Part shown: positions 16,568 to 26,146 of the stretch, one piece after another
Position numbering within the stretch: the first letter of the stretch is position 1
Layout of the letters: each line of letters opens with the position of its first letter
NCBI RefSeq assembly: GCF_000275825.1
Contig: NZ_JH719942.1
Location: 689,600-753,599, forward strand
Reading direction: 5' to 3'
Length of the DNA: 64,000 bases
From: Saprospira grandis DSM 2844
GTDB taxonomy: Bacteria; Bacteroidota; Bacteroidia; Chitinophagales; Saprospiraceae
Notes under the pieces: generated by a model
What the model was told of the DNA's origin: nothing
Database searches by the model: none
The model's input: the letters and a program-made list of their open reading frames with translations, nothing else
Program-made: the position numbers and the translations under genes

Positions 16568-19216
16568 ATGTCAAAATTACTCGACCCGAACTTTAAGCCG
16601 TACAAATACTTGGATCTCAAGACCTACTGTACGGTAGAATGGTTAGCGGGCAATAAAAAGAAATATCGGCAAGTATTTGACCGCTATGAAACGGCCCATA
16701 TATATGCGGAGCTGACCTTTTATAATAAGTTATTTGATGAGGAGGACTGGGTAGTGAAGGTCAATCTCAAGTGTTATTCTCTAAAGAAGGGGCGCAAAGA
16801 GCTTTGCGACCTTAGTTTTGAGCGCAAAGTAAGTCGTTATGACAACTGTGTTTATATTCGAGAGGGATGGGGAAACAAGAAAGCAGGTAATTTTTGGAAG
16901 GCTGGTAGTTACTACTGGGAAGCTTATGTGGATGGGGAGAAAGTAGCGACTCGGTACTTTTATATAGAGGATACGGGGAAGAAGACCTTAGATATTAAGC
17001 ATTATCTGCAGTTAAAGTCGGCTAAAATGTTTGAGGCGGCCTATAATGCGGAGTTGACAGAGGAGCAGAAAGTGTACCTCAAGACCTTCCCGGCCAATGA
17101 GACTCGTTATGTACATATAGATTTGGGTTTAGAGAACATGTTTCGGGCTAAATCTTGGCATTGTGAGTTGGTAGTACGGGTATACAATGCGGCTCGTCAG
17201 CTCAAGGGCGAGGCCACGCATTTGCAGACCATTGAGGCGGAGGAAGCAGTTTTGGAGATTGAGTTGCAGTGGGGGTCTAATGTAAAGGGTTCTTGGAGCA
17301 AGGGGCAATATACTGCTGAAATCATTTTCATGGACCAACTGCTAGCGATTTTGCCGTTTACGGTAGATGAAGAGGCTGAGGAGGGGATAGTGGGTTGTAT
17401 TTTGCCCAATCAATTTCAGCCGATGGCCTTAACAGGAGTGGATGGACAGGGTGAAGATTTTGAGGAAGTGATGCAAGGTTTGGACCGTTTGATAGGCTTG
17501 GCGGCCATCAAGCAGAAGTTGCGCGACCATGCCAACTACCTACAATTTTTGCAGCTACGTAGAGAGAAGGGCTTTGCGGAATTGGAGGAAACGAGTCTAC
17601 ATGCGGTCTTTCAGGGGAACCCGGGGACGGGGAAAACCACCGTGGCCAAAATGATGGGGCGGCTCTACTCTAGCATGGGGCTTTTATCTAAGGGGCATGT
17701 ACATGAAGTAGATCGGGTGGACCTTGTGGGGGAATACATTGGGCAGACTGCGCCTAAGGTTCGGGATGCGATAGAGAAAGCTCGTGGGGGTGTTTTGTTC
17801 ATTGATGAGGCCTATGCTTTAGCGAGGACCAATGATGACAGCAAGGACTTTGGTCGAGAAGTGATTGAGATCTTGGTCAAAGAGATGTCTAATGGTCCGG
17901 GTGATATGGCTGTCATTGTGGCGGGTTATCCTAAGGAAATGAAATACTTCTTAAGCTCTAATCCGGGTTTGCGTTCTCGTTTTAAGTTATTCTTTGACTT
18001 TAGCGACTACTTGCCTGATGAGCTATCGGCGATTTCCAACTATGCTTGTCAGCAGAAGGCTGTTATTTTGTCGGAAGCGGGGCGGAAAGCCTTGGATCAG
18101 ATGATTGTAGATGCTTTTCGGTCGAGGGACCGTAGTTTTGGCAATGCTCGTTTTGTTTACGATTTGATTGAGGAGGCCAAAATCAATTTGGGTTTGCGGA
18201 TTATGGCTAGCGAGGCGCCTCAGGAATTTAGCAAAGAGGAATTAGAGACCGTTAGTTTGGAAGATGTTCAGCGGATCGAGTTGGAGAGTCCCAAGCGCTT
18301 GCCCAACCTCCCGATAGATGAGCGTTTATTGGTAGAGGCTATGAAAGAGCTCAATGAACTGATTGGGATGCAGAACATCAAGACGGAGATTGCCGAATTG
18401 GTACAGTTGGTTCGGTTCTATCGATTGAGTCATAGGAATGTGCTCAATAAGTTCTTTTTGCATACTGTTTTTGTGGGGAATCCGGGAACGGGGAAGACCA
18501 CAGTTGCTCGTATTTTGACCAAGATCTACAAGGCCTTGGGTATTTTGGAGCGGGGGCATATGGTAGAGACCGATCGTCAGGGTTTGGTAGCGGGTTATCT
18601 GGGGCAGACCGCCATAAAAACCTCTGAGCGCATAGATGAGGCTATGGGAGGCGTTCTTTTTATAGACGAAGCCTATGCGTTGATCTCTGGCGGCAATGGC
18701 AATTTGGCCAATGCGAGTGATTTTGGGGCCGAGGCCATACAGACCTTACTCAAGCGGATGGAAGACTCTAGGGGGCAGTTCTTTGTTTTTGCTGCGGGTT
18801 ATCCGGAGAACATGGAGAGCTTCCTCAAGGTCAATCCGGGATTGCGTTCTCGTTTTGACAAAATCTTGAAATTTGAGGATTACAAAAGCGAGGAGCTGTA
18901 TTCTATTGCCTTGATGATGTTAGGAGAAGAGGGCTTAGAGTTGGAAGAAGCTGCGGCGGACTATCTTCGTCGGCATTTGGAGCAGCTTTATGAAGTACGC
19001 GACAAATACTTTGGCAATGCTCGTTCGGTCCGTCAGTTGATCAATGAGGTCAGTCGTAGGCAGAGTTTGCGTTTGGCTGCACTAACAGAAGAAGAGCGGC
19101 AGCAGCTATCCTTACAGCAAGTAAGTTATGCCGATGTAGCGGGACTAGCGGCTGATAGTGAAGAGCAGCTCTTTAATAAAAAGAGCATTGGATTTCGCTC
19201 TAAGGGCAATGCCTAA
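16568..19216 (+). CDS. Double AAA+ ATPase (CbbX/SpoVK-like) with duplicated beta-rich N-terminal domain
   Basis: An 882-residue protein. Two AAA+ modules of the CbbX/SpoVK type each show Walker A GNPGTGKTT (near residues 349 and 637), the pore-side motif GxYxGQT, Walker B GGVLFIDEAYAL, and NPGLRSRF with the arginine finger. Residues 1-280 appear to be two copies of a beta-sandwich unit: both have a strand-N-xx-F/W opening (ELTFYNKLFDEEDW; DLGLENMFRAKSW), then a W-x-x-G-x-Y-x-x-E close. CbbX-type proteins remodel protein complexes such as Rubisco; the target here is unknown. No signal peptide, so cytoplasmic. The last bases overlap the end of the convergent GH25 gene by 4. Confidence 0.85.
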   Translation: MSKLLDPNFKPYKYLDLKTYCTVEWLAGNKKKYRQVFDRYETAHIYAELTFYNKLFDEEDWVVKVNLKCYSLKKGRKELCDLSFERKVSRYDNCVYIREGWGNKKAGNFWKAGSYYWEAYVDGEKVATRYFYIEDTGKKTLDIKHYLQLKSAKMFEAAYNAELTEEQKVYLKTFPANETRYVHIDLGLENMFRAKSWHCELVVRVYNAARQLKGEATHLQTIEAEEAVLEIELQWGSNVKGSWSKGQYTAEIIFMDQLLAILPFTVDEEAEEGIVGCILPNQFQPMALTGVDGQGEDFEEVMQGLDRLIGLAAIKQKLRDHANYLQFLQLRREKGFAELEETSLHAVFQGNPGTGKTTVAKMMGRLYSSMGLLSKGHVHEVDRVDLVGEYIGQTAPKVRDAIEKARGGVLFIDEAYALARTNDDSKDFGREVIEILVKEMSNGPGDMAVIVAGYPKEMKYFLSSNPGLRSRFKLFFDFSDYLPDELSAISNYACQQKAVILSEAGRKALDQMIVDAFRSRDRSFGNARFVYDLIEEAKINLGLRIMASEAPQEFSKEELETVSLEDVQRIELESPKRLPNLPIDERLLVEAMKELNELIGMQNIKTEIAELVQLVRFYRLSHRNVLNKFFLHTVFVGNPGTGKTTVARILTKIYKALGILERGHMVETDRQGLVAGYLGQTAIKTSERIDEAMGGVLFIDEAYALISGGNGNLANASDFGAEAIQTLLKRMEDSRGQFFVFAAGYPENMESFLKVNPGLRSRFDKILKFEDYKSEELYSIALMMLGEEGLELEEAAADYLRRHLEQLYEVRDKYFGNARSVRQLINEVSRRQSLRLAALTEEERQQLSLQQVSYADVAGLAADSEEQLFNKKSIGFRSKGNA

Positions 19217-19869
19217 TTGAGCAAGAGAGCCTTTAGCTCTTGGCGGCTAGCGGAAAACACATTAAGGTCGACCTGGGCGGGAATGCCTGGATGTCGGCCT
19301 TTATTTGTATACTGCCAAAACAGCCAATTTTTGGTAGTGGGCATCTTGCGATTATAGCGAGCGATCCAGAGCGGATAATCTTGAAACTCTGGATGCAGAT
19401 AATCCTCATAGAACTTCATGGAGCTATAGATAATGGGCTTACATTGGCAGGCCTCTTCTACCTTGTTGAGCCAAAGAGCGACGCCGAGGCGGAGTTTTTC
19501 TGCCCCTACCCCATCTAGTTCCTCTACATCGAGTACGGGGGGCAGGTTGCCGGGGCCAAGGGGCACCGTTTGGAGAAAAAAATTGGCCTGAGCGATTGCA
19601 GAGCGTTGAGGTCTAAAAAAATGGTAGGCCCCTATGGCTAGGTTCTTCTTCTGCAGGGCCGCCCAATTATGCTCAAAGAGAGAATCTTGGTAATTATCGG
19701 CCTCTGTGGCCTTAATAAAAACAAAGTCGACCTTTTTTTCATCAAACTGTTCCCAATCGATTCGTTTTTGATAGTGTGAAATATCTAGGCCTTTGACGAC
19801 ATAGTCATCGGCTTGATGTTTACAAGAGAACAGCAGTGGTAGCAAGAGCAAGAGAGGGAAAAAGCGCAT
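19213..19869 (-). CDS. GH25 lysozyme-like lipoprotein
   Basis: A 218-residue glycoside hydrolase family 25 protein (N-acetylmuramidase fold). The lipobox LLFSC puts the lipidated Cys at 16. GH25 motifs: G-L-D29-I-S-H-Y-Q, the catalytic pair D114-V-E116 in PPVLDVEELDG, and the closing WLFWQYTNKG. It probably cuts peptidoglycan glycan strands from a membrane anchor. Its ATG overlaps the stop of the upstream nucleotidyltransferase by one base (TAATG) once the frameshift there is repaired, so the two are likely translationally coupled. Confidence 0.92.
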   Translation of the reverse strand: MRFFPLLLLLPLLFSCKHQADDYVVKGLDISHYQKRIDWEQFDEKKVDFVFIKATEADNYQDSLFEHNWAALQKKNLAIGAYHFFRPQRSAIAQANFFLQTVPLGPGNLPPVLDVEELDGVGAEKLRLGVALWLNKVEEACQCKPIIYSSMKFYEDYLHPEFQDYPLWIARYNRKMPTTKNWLFWQYTNKGRHPGIPAQVDLNVFSASRQELKALLLN

Positions 19870-20863
19870 TAGGAAAAGTCAATTTCAGTGTTATCTCCAA
19901 TATTTAGGCTTTGGCTAAGGCCCTTTACCGAGGCATCGCTACCAATGATAGAGCGTTGCAAGACGGCCTCTTCTATACTGGCATAATTTCCAATAATAGA
20001 ATCATAGATAATGGCTTGTTTGAGTTGGGCGCCATCTCCCACCGACACATTAGGGCCAAGGATAGAGTTTTCTATTTTGCAACCTTTGCCAATGCGTACG
20101 GGGGGATAATAATCGTATTCGTAAAACTATAGTGGGTACCTTCTTCTCGGTCGCGGCGTTGCAGCAGCATAGCATTGGTGGCCAGTAAGATTTCTTTTTT
20201 GCCACAATCAAACCAATTGCTAATGGGGCAGACCGATATTTTGCAGCCTAGACGGACCATCTGCATGAGGGCATCGGTCAGTTGGAACTCATCCATAGTT
20301 TTGACCTCATGCTCAATAATATAGCTAAGAGCCGCAATTAGTTCGGGTACTTCACAGATCTTATAGATGCCCACAATGGCCATATTAGATTTGGGGATGC
20401 GGGGTTTTTCGACCACCTTACGGATATAGCGATCTTCATCGAGCACCACCACCCCAAACTCTCGGGGGTCCTCTACTTTTTTGACTCCTAGGCAGGTTGT
20501 TTTGCTAGAAAAGATCCCTTTTAGATTGCCATCTAGAATCGTATCGCCCAGCATAATCAAAAACTCGGGTTCCTGCATAAACTCCTTTTGGGCCAGCCAG
20601 ATAGCATGCCCTAAGCCGAGGCGTTCTTCCTGATAGATAAAGACCTTTTTGAGGTCGGGATAACTATCTTCAATATACTTTTGGATCTTATCGCCTAGAT
20701 AGCCAATGACAAAAACAAACTCCTCGATTCCGTACTCTTGCAACTGCTCAATAATAGCGGCAATAATGGGTTTACCGGCCACGGGGATAAGGGGTTTGGG
20801 TTGGGTGTAGGTATGCGGGCGCAGGCGGGTGCCTGCGCCTGCTACAGGTATTAGCGCTTTCAT
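19869..20863 (-). CDS. Sugar-nucleotide transferase with hexapeptide-repeat tail, one-base frameshift
   Basis: The ATG at 20863 gives MKALIPVAGAGTRLRPHT, the nucleotide-binding loop of NDP-sugar pyrophosphorylases (glucose-1-phosphate thymidylyltransferase and mannose-1-phosphate guanylyltransferase group); PKPLIPVAGKP and LGDTI follow. As read, the frame stops at 20072 just after NTIIIPP. The minus strand has six C there (20100-20105); a seventh would continue the protein with VRIGKGCKIENSILGPNVSV and about 55 more residues of left-handed beta-helix repeats to a stop at 19869, overlapping the lysozyme start. The repaired protein is about 331 residues. Either a sequencing error, a recent mutation or programmed slippage. 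The frame is open for 132 bases upstream of 20863, but that extension is unlike the family. Confidence 0.85.
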
Positions 20864-21157
20864 AAAATAGGCTTCTGATGAGTGATAGACTGGCTTTTGC
20901 TGGTCCAAAATACAGCTTTTCCCGCAAATCGGGCAGCATCCAATTTCTTTTAGCCAAAAGAAATAGACGCAAAAAAGTGAATAAACTGCAAACAATATAT
21001 TGACAAAGCTGTTATGTAAATAGAGAAAAGCGGAAAGAGGCTTGTTTTTAGCCTTAAATTTTGGGAAGAGCGAGATTGAGTTTGCTGAACAGTGGCTTTA
21101 TATTCCTTGGCTGCCCAAGTTCTTTTCTTTTACTTTATTCATCTTATAAAATTATAT

Positions 21158-21661
21158 ATGCAGACCTACCAAAAGTTAGGATTCGAAAAAAAAGAGAGTC
21201 AATCTATTGTTCATGCCCTAAACGAGTTGCTGGCCAACTACCAGCTTTACTATCATAAATTGCGGGGGTTTCATTGGAATGTAGAGGGCCGCGACTTCTT
21301 TGAGTTGCATGAAAAATTCGAGGAAGACTATCAGGCTGCTCATGAGAACATTGACCACATTGCGGAGCGCATTCGGATTTTCGGGAAGAAGCCTGTTTAT
21401 CGCTTGGCGGAATATTTAAAAATGGCCAAAATCAAGGAGGCCCAAAGTGATTTGGCCCCAGAGGATATGGTTTGGCAGATTGTGGATGATATGGAAACCC
21501 TTTTGGGGGAAATGCTGGGGGTGGTGCAAGCTGCGGAAGAGACTGGCGATACGGCCAGCATTCATTTAATTATGAACATGATGCAGGCCTTAGAGAAGCG
21601 TCATTGGATGTTTTCGGCTTGGCTAAAGAAAGTGCCTGTGGCCTCGCCACAGCACAACTAG
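21158..21661 (+). CDS. dps: Dps-family DNA-binding ferritin
   Basis: A 167-residue Dps protein, from the ATG at 21158 (upstream in-frame codons encode a hydrophobic stretch unlike Dps). Dps dodecamers oxidise and store iron and shield DNA in starvation or peroxide stress. The ferroxidase ligands fall at family spacing: H39 (GFHWNV), H51, E55 (Asp in E. coli), D66 and E70 (NIDHIAERI). The N-terminus is short and has few lysines, so direct DNA binding by a tail is doubtful. Stand-alone gene ended by a strong terminator. Confidence 0.93.
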   Translation: MQTYQKLGFEKKESQSIVHALNELLANYQLYYHKLRGFHWNVEGRDFFELHEKFEEDYQAAHENIDHIAERIRIFGKKPVYRLAEYLKMAKIKEAQSDLAPEDMVWQIVDDMETLLGEMLGVVQAAEETGDTASIHLIMNMMQALEKRHWMFSAWLKKVPVASPQHN

Positions 21662-21686
21662 AGCTAGCCCAAATCGGCTAGGCAGG

Positions 21687-21722
21687 AAGGGCCCCCAACC
21701 ATTAGGTTGGGGGCCCTTTTTT
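21687..21722 (+). terminator. Terminator after dps
   Basis: Arms AAGGGCCCCCAACC and GGTTGGGGGCCCTT, loop ATTA, followed by T-run. Confidence 0.9.
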
Positions 21723-21743
21723 CATTGGCTCATCGGCGCATTT

Positions 21744-21874
21744 GGCCCAGCGCTGCGGAGGGGTGGCCGGAGGCCAGACCAAAGCCGCCGCAGGCGGCTG
21801 CAGGGCCGAACAGGCCTGTGAGCCCCGCAGCATAGCGGCGGCCGCCCGCCCTATTTGGGGCGGCCGCGGGCCCC
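21744..21874 (-). repeat. Dispersed structured element E8 (subfamily B)
   Basis: Minus-strand head GGGGCCCGC lies 18 bases past the endonuclease stop. First stem with arms GGCCGCCC and GGGCGGCC; core GCTCACAGGCCTGTTCGG (perfect ACAGG/CCTGT palindrome); second stem AGCCGCC/TGC/GGCGGCT; third GGCC/TCC/GGCC; tail CGCAGCGCTGGGCC. Very close to E7. Confidence 0.87.
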
Positions 21875-21891
21875 AAATCCTCCTTTGGCAG

Positions 21892-23757
21892 CTAGTTCAC
21901 TTTGAGCAACTTGAATTGTTGTACGGTTTGGCCTTTTTGCAAGCTCAGCAGATAGGCTCCTGGGGGCAAATCTTTGAGGTTGAGCTGCCATAGTTTGGCG
22001 CTAAAGGCTGCTTTTTTGAGCAATTGAGCTTGCAGATTATAGATAGCGGCCTCTCCCTTTGACTCTTCTGCCCAATAGATGGTCAGTTCATTTTGGACCG
22101 GATTGGGGGCAATTTTCAGGGGGGCCTGTTCTTGGCTATGCAGGCTAATGATGGGCGACTGTTGCTGATTAGTTTTTAGTTGATAATAGTAGGTCGTTTC
22201 GGGGCTAATATTTTGGTCGATATAATGATCTTGGGCCTCAAACTGCCCCAGAAGCTGCCAGTCTATGGCGTTTTGGCTACGAAAAAGCTGCAATTGAGCT
22301 TGGGGGTTGGCATTTTGCCATTGCCAGATGATATCGGCCCTTCGGCTACTGAGCAGCTCGGCCTCAAAATCGAGTTCATCTTGGCCCAAAAGAATCATTT
22401 GAGCACAGCCTTGGCCTAGGGCATCGCCCCAGATTTGGCCAACCCATTCAGGATGATCGATAAAGGGATTTCGGTTGCCTTGGATGCTATAGACGGCATT
22501 GTTTCGGTCCAATTCTTTGCTACTGACGGGATCATTTTCATGCCAGCTGAGCAGAATTTGGAGTAGCCAGGGCGCATAGGCCGTACAGCTATTGCTAATC
22601 ATGGCGCAGCTGCCCTCGGGGCTAAGCGACTGCCAGCTGGCCCAATCGGATTCATAGCGGCAGGCCATATAAAAATACATCCGGGCATAATCGCCTTTAT
22701 ACTCATCTATGGGCTCAAAATAATTACTGCTACAAGGCAAACTGGGGTTATCGCCAACCAAAAAGCCATTGCTGCCCGTTCGACTGGGCAAGGTCACGAT
22801 ACCCGGCGGCAGATTGCTTTTAGAGGCATTTAGGCTGCCATCTGAAGGCAGAATATGATGTAAATCGGTATAAGCCGTATCAGAATTTGTGGTGCCCCCG
22901 CCCCACCAAGACTTAGGAAAAGAGTGCTCTCTTTGGTAGCAGCCCCCTTCTCCGCCAGGGCAAGAACCTTGATCTTTGTCGCTGCAGGGATCCAATTCGT
23001 ATTCTCCGGTGGTATGGGGGAAATCGGTAAATACATCCCAGATAATTGTGGCTATGCCGGCATCGTTCGGTCTCAAATCGGTCTGCAAAATGGCATCCCA
23101 GACGTCATAATCGCTAGAGGTATAATCAATTTTACGCTGTTGGCGGACCAATTGGTGCAAACTAGACTTAAGGTTGCAGCAAGTTTGGCCGCTATTTATG
23201 GGCGCATAATAATTGGCTAGGATACGGATATTATCGAGCTTGTAGTATTTACTTTGATTATTGTAGCCTATGTATCGGAAGGCAAAATGCACGCTTGTGC
23301 CGCTAATCGTATCCAGAGCAATAGCGGGATGCCGTTGAAAGAGGGTAGAAAAGCAGCTCAGGGCCTCAATATTAATTAAGCGATCGGCAAGGGGCTGCCA
23401 AGAGGCGGCGGCCAGGTCGGCGGCGGTTCCGCCCCCACTATAATTTGTCGAATAAAAGAGGCTAAGTTTAGGCCCAGCATAGCCATCATTATAATCAAAG
23501 AGCAAATATTCCTCTTGATAGAGATCTAGGTTAATGGCTGGAGAAACCAGCCAATCCTCATCATCCGCCCCGCCAAAGCCATTACAGCTAGCGGCTCCAT
23601 TTTGGGCGGTCCAGATATCACTGTCATCGCTCAGACTAATAGCCGACCAGCTCCCTAAACTGGCCGAAAAGTCTTCTTGATGAACAACTGTTTGTGCACT
23701 AATTGGCTCGAAGATGGCCAAAAAGCAAAAAAATAATAGTGGTTTAAAGTCAAGCAT
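21892..23757 (-). CDS. Secreted endonuclease I with T9SS sorting domain
   Basis: A 621-residue secreted nuclease. Signal peptide to about residue 21 (EPISAQ). Residues 25-185 look like a cleaved-adhesin/choice-of-anchor jelly roll (HQEDFSASLGSW, DEDWLVSPAINL, YKLDNIRI). The endonuclease I domain follows, with the catalytic His segment CYQREHSFPKSWWGG and TDLHHILPSDGSLNASKSN, as in EndA/NucM enzymes that degrade DNA non-specifically. The end is a type IX secretion C-terminal domain (IAPNPVQNELTIYW, closing with QTVQQFKLLKVN). It would be exported to the cell surface or medium, likely to gain nucleotides or clear extracellular DNA. Confidence 0.92.
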   Translation of the reverse strand: MLDFKPLLFFCFLAIFEPISAQTVVHQEDFSASLGSWSAISLSDDSDIWTAQNGAASCNGFGGADDEDWLVSPAINLDLYQEEYLLFDYNDGYAGPKLSLFYSTNYSGGGTAADLAAASWQPLADRLINIEALSCFSTLFQRHPAIALDTISGTSVHFAFRYIGYNNQSKYYKLDNIRILANYYAPINSGQTCCNLKSSLHQLVRQQRKIDYTSSDYDVWDAILQTDLRPNDAGIATIIWDVFTDFPHTTGEYELDPCSDKDQGSCPGGEGGCYQREHSFPKSWWGGGTTNSDTAYTDLHHILPSDGSLNASKSNLPPGIVTLPSRTGSNGFLVGDNPSLPCSSNYFEPIDEYKGDYARMYFYMACRYESDWASWQSLSPEGSCAMISNSCTAYAPWLLQILLSWHENDPVSSKELDRNNAVYSIQGNRNPFIDHPEWVGQIWGDALGQGCAQMILLGQDELDFEAELLSSRRADIIWQWQNANPQAQLQLFRSQNAIDWQLLGQFEAQDHYIDQNISPETTYYYQLKTNQQQSPIISLHSQEQAPLKIAPNPVQNELTIYWAEESKGEAAIYNLQAQLLKKAAFSAKLWQLNLKDLPPGAYLLSLQKGQTVQQFKLLKVN

Positions 23758-23891
23758 CAGGATTAAAATTAGGTGAGTGTGTTGGAATTGCTTGCCTTTT
23801 GTTTGCTTGTTCGGAGCTTCAAGCTAAAACTTTAATTCTATAGACTAATGCGTTATTTTAAGCGCTAGAAGGCCTATGCTGTCTGTTTTTT

Positions 23892-24040
23892 GGGGCTGCC
23901 CCTCGCCTTCGGCTCGGGTCGCTCCACTTCGCAGCTCGCAGGTCTGCTCGGCCCTGCAGCCCTGCGGGCTTGGGTCTGCCGCCTGCGGCGGCCCTGCTAC
24001 GGCAGCTCAGCCTGCGGCCCTTTGGGCCTGTAGGGCGCAG
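23892..24040 (+). repeat. Dispersed structured element E9 (subfamily A variant)
   Basis: Head GGGGCTGCCCC, core GCTCGCAGGTCTGCTCGG, second stem AGCCC/TGC/GGGCT, third stem GCCGCC/TGC/GGCGGC after GGTCT, then CAGCTCAGCC and a GGCCC/TTT/GGGCC hairpin. Head points at the endonuclease start 135 bases away. The rest of 23758-24116 has no recognisable gene. Confidence 0.85.
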
Positions 24041-24116
24041 AAAGGCGGCTTTGCGCCTAGAAAAACTTGCAAAAGCCAAGGAAAAACCCTAAACTGAAAC
24101 ACAAAAATTAACTAGC

Positions 24117-26051
24117 ATGGCAAAACAACCCAATAGACCCGCTAATTTGCCCGAGGAGGCGAAATGGGTACCGAATAAAAGCCGCTGGGAAGCCGGCGCA
24201 ACTAACGAAAACGGAAACACCGTTGGCCCTTGGAAAATCTGGCGAAAAAATGGCCAACTCTGGATGGAAATGGAGTATGATGAGCAGGGCAATCACATCA
24301 ATGATTATCGCCGCTATCATCCCGATGGCAGTATTTCTCAGGAAGGGTCTTATAAAAATGGGAAGCTAGATGGCTGGTTGGCCTTCTATCGCCAACGCTC
24401 GGGCAATAGTAAGGAGCCTTTCCCCAGAGAGGTCTACTACAACCAAATTGTCAAAGTCTTACAGCGCTATGTCAATGGACAAGCCCTTGGCAAGCGCTAT
24501 CTTTTGAAAAATGGCCAAGAGGTCACCAACTACCTCAGTCACAAGCCCGCTTCGGTCCCTAAAGAAGCTTGCTGGAACCAAAGCGATTATGAATGGGAAT
24601 TGGGCCCTTATGATAAGCAGGGCAAAAAGCATGGCCTTTGGAAATGGTGGCGGCCCGATGCCAGCCTCGTTTGTGAGGCCAATTATGATCATGGCGTCTT
24701 GCATGGTTCGCTCAAGCGCTACCACAACGACGGCAAGGTCTCTAGAGCAGGCGAATACGCCCAAGGCAAAGCCCAGGGCCTGCATCATTTTTACCGCAAC
24801 AAAAGTTATAGCCAAGAGCGCTTCATGAATCAGGTCGACCAAAGAGTAGACCGCTACGAAATTCACTATAAAACCAATGGGCAAGAAGATCATCGGGAGT
24901 ATTTCCTTGCCGATGGGACGGCCTGTAGCAGCAAGGGCTTTGCTTTATTAACTGTAGCCCTAGACGATCTATTGACGCCTGGCCCCAATGGGTTTTTCCC
25001 TAGCCGCTATCAAGAGATGTTGGGCCGAATTTATCCGCAGCTTTTGGCTAAGGACCAATCGGCAGCGCTGGCCAAGATGAAGGCTAATTTTGAGCAGCTT
25101 TGGGGCATGCCCCTGCCCGAAGACTTAGGCCAACTCTATGCGCTTTGGTCCGCCATTGGCCAAAGAGAACTCTTTGATAGCCTTTTGCTGGCCCTACCGA
25201 AAAACCAAGTCCTTTTGGACCAACAGGCCGCAGGCCAAAACCTCTTTGAGGCCGCCCTGCTCTCTATGCAACAAGAATACCCCTATGATCATATCATTGA
25301 TTGGTTTACGGGGGGAATTTGTTTGGACCAGCCTCAGCAGCAGCAAAATGGCCGCTACCGCTATGGCTACTATAGCTACCTCTACCAGCTCTATGGCAGT
25401 GGCCAAGACCAAGGCAGAATCTACTGCTACGAGCATAACAACAATGGCCTTTGGGGCAGCCAAATCAGCTCGGCCATGGCGCCCAACTTATCGGCTTGGC
25501 TCTTTGGGCTATCGGCCTTTTCTTTCTATCATGAATATGAATTGCTCTCTCAGGAGCAGTTTATCAGCTTATACGATGGGCCGCTCAAACAAAACTTTGC
25601 GCCAAAATACTACTTTATGAACCATCTCCGCATGGGGAACCGCTATGTGAATGAGAGCGACTTTAAGTATCATCCAAAGCAAAATGCCTTGGTCCAACAA
25701 TACAACAAAAGCCGCTGGATCATCGAGTTGTTCCGAGCAGAAGGCGATCCCTCTAGCATTGCCTACAACCTCTTTAGCAATGAGCCCTACAAGTCGCCGG
25801 AGCGAGCTACAGACATTCTTAGCTCGGTTCCTGAGGCCTTGCACCATCTTTGGTCGGCCTTTTGGTTAGAGGGCCAAGCTGCTAAATTGACTGAATACAT
25901 TGCGCTTTGCAAGCAATCTCCTGCTTTGATTCTACAAGCTGCTGCCCAACTAGCCGAAGAGCTAAATGCTGGGCGTAAGCGTTTGGGCTTTATCATTGAT
26001 TTGCCCAAAGTCAAGGCGGAGTTTAATCGCTATGCGGCCCAATACGTCTAA
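24117..26051 (+). CDS. YwqK/MORN-repeat protein with long unknown C-terminal region
   Basis: A 644-residue protein without a signal peptide. Residues 1-260 contain MORN-like repeats of the YwqK type, such as GPWKIWRKNGQLWMEMEYDE, YHPDGSISQEGSYKNGKLDG and YHNDGKVSRAGEYAQGKAQG. In databases YwqK-type proteins are often labelled antitoxins, but no toxin gene is adjacent. The remaining 380 residues, helix-rich with a Gln-rich stretch (DQPQQQQNGRYRYGYYSY), are not recognised; the SMI1-like or ankyrin-like helical look is only an impression. Function unknown. Confidence 0.75.
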   Translation: MAKQPNRPANLPEEAKWVPNKSRWEAGATNENGNTVGPWKIWRKNGQLWMEMEYDEQGNHINDYRRYHPDGSISQEGSYKNGKLDGWLAFYRQRSGNSKEPFPREVYYNQIVKVLQRYVNGQALGKRYLLKNGQEVTNYLSHKPASVPKEACWNQSDYEWELGPYDKQGKKHGLWKWWRPDASLVCEANYDHGVLHGSLKRYHNDGKVSRAGEYAQGKAQGLHHFYRNKSYSQERFMNQVDQRVDRYEIHYKTNGQEDHREYFLADGTACSSKGFALLTVALDDLLTPGPNGFFPSRYQEMLGRIYPQLLAKDQSAALAKMKANFEQLWGMPLPEDLGQLYALWSAIGQRELFDSLLLALPKNQVLLDQQAAGQNLFEAALLSMQQEYPYDHIIDWFTGGICLDQPQQQQNGRYRYGYYSYLYQLYGSGQDQGRIYCYEHNNNGLWGSQISSAMAPNLSAWLFGLSAFSFYHEYELLSQEQFISLYDGPLKQNFAPKYYFMNHLRMGNRYVNESDFKYHPKQNALVQQYNKSRWIIELFRAEGDPSSIAYNLFSNEPYKSPERATDILSSVPEALHHLWSAFWLEGQAAKLTEYIALCKQSPALILQAAAQLAEELNAGRKRLGFIIDLPKVKAEFNRYAAQYV

Positions 26052-26078
26052 GTTTCCCTTAGACCAATCTAAGAAATG

Positions 26079-26103
26079 AGCTCCCTTTGGGGAGCTTTTT
26101 TTA
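26079..26103 (+). terminator. Terminator after YwqK-repeat gene
   Basis: Stem AGCTCCC/TTTG/GGGAGCT followed by seven T. Confidence 0.82.
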
Positions 26104-26146
26104 TTTTATGAGTTCAAGCATCTCTTGATCACAAACATTGGATATC

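Noticed and set aside
24117-26051. Toxin-antitoxin pair around the YwqK-repeat gene
   Set aside because: The antitoxin label comes only from database naming of YwqK; no toxin-like gene is adjacent and the protein is far longer than such antitoxins.
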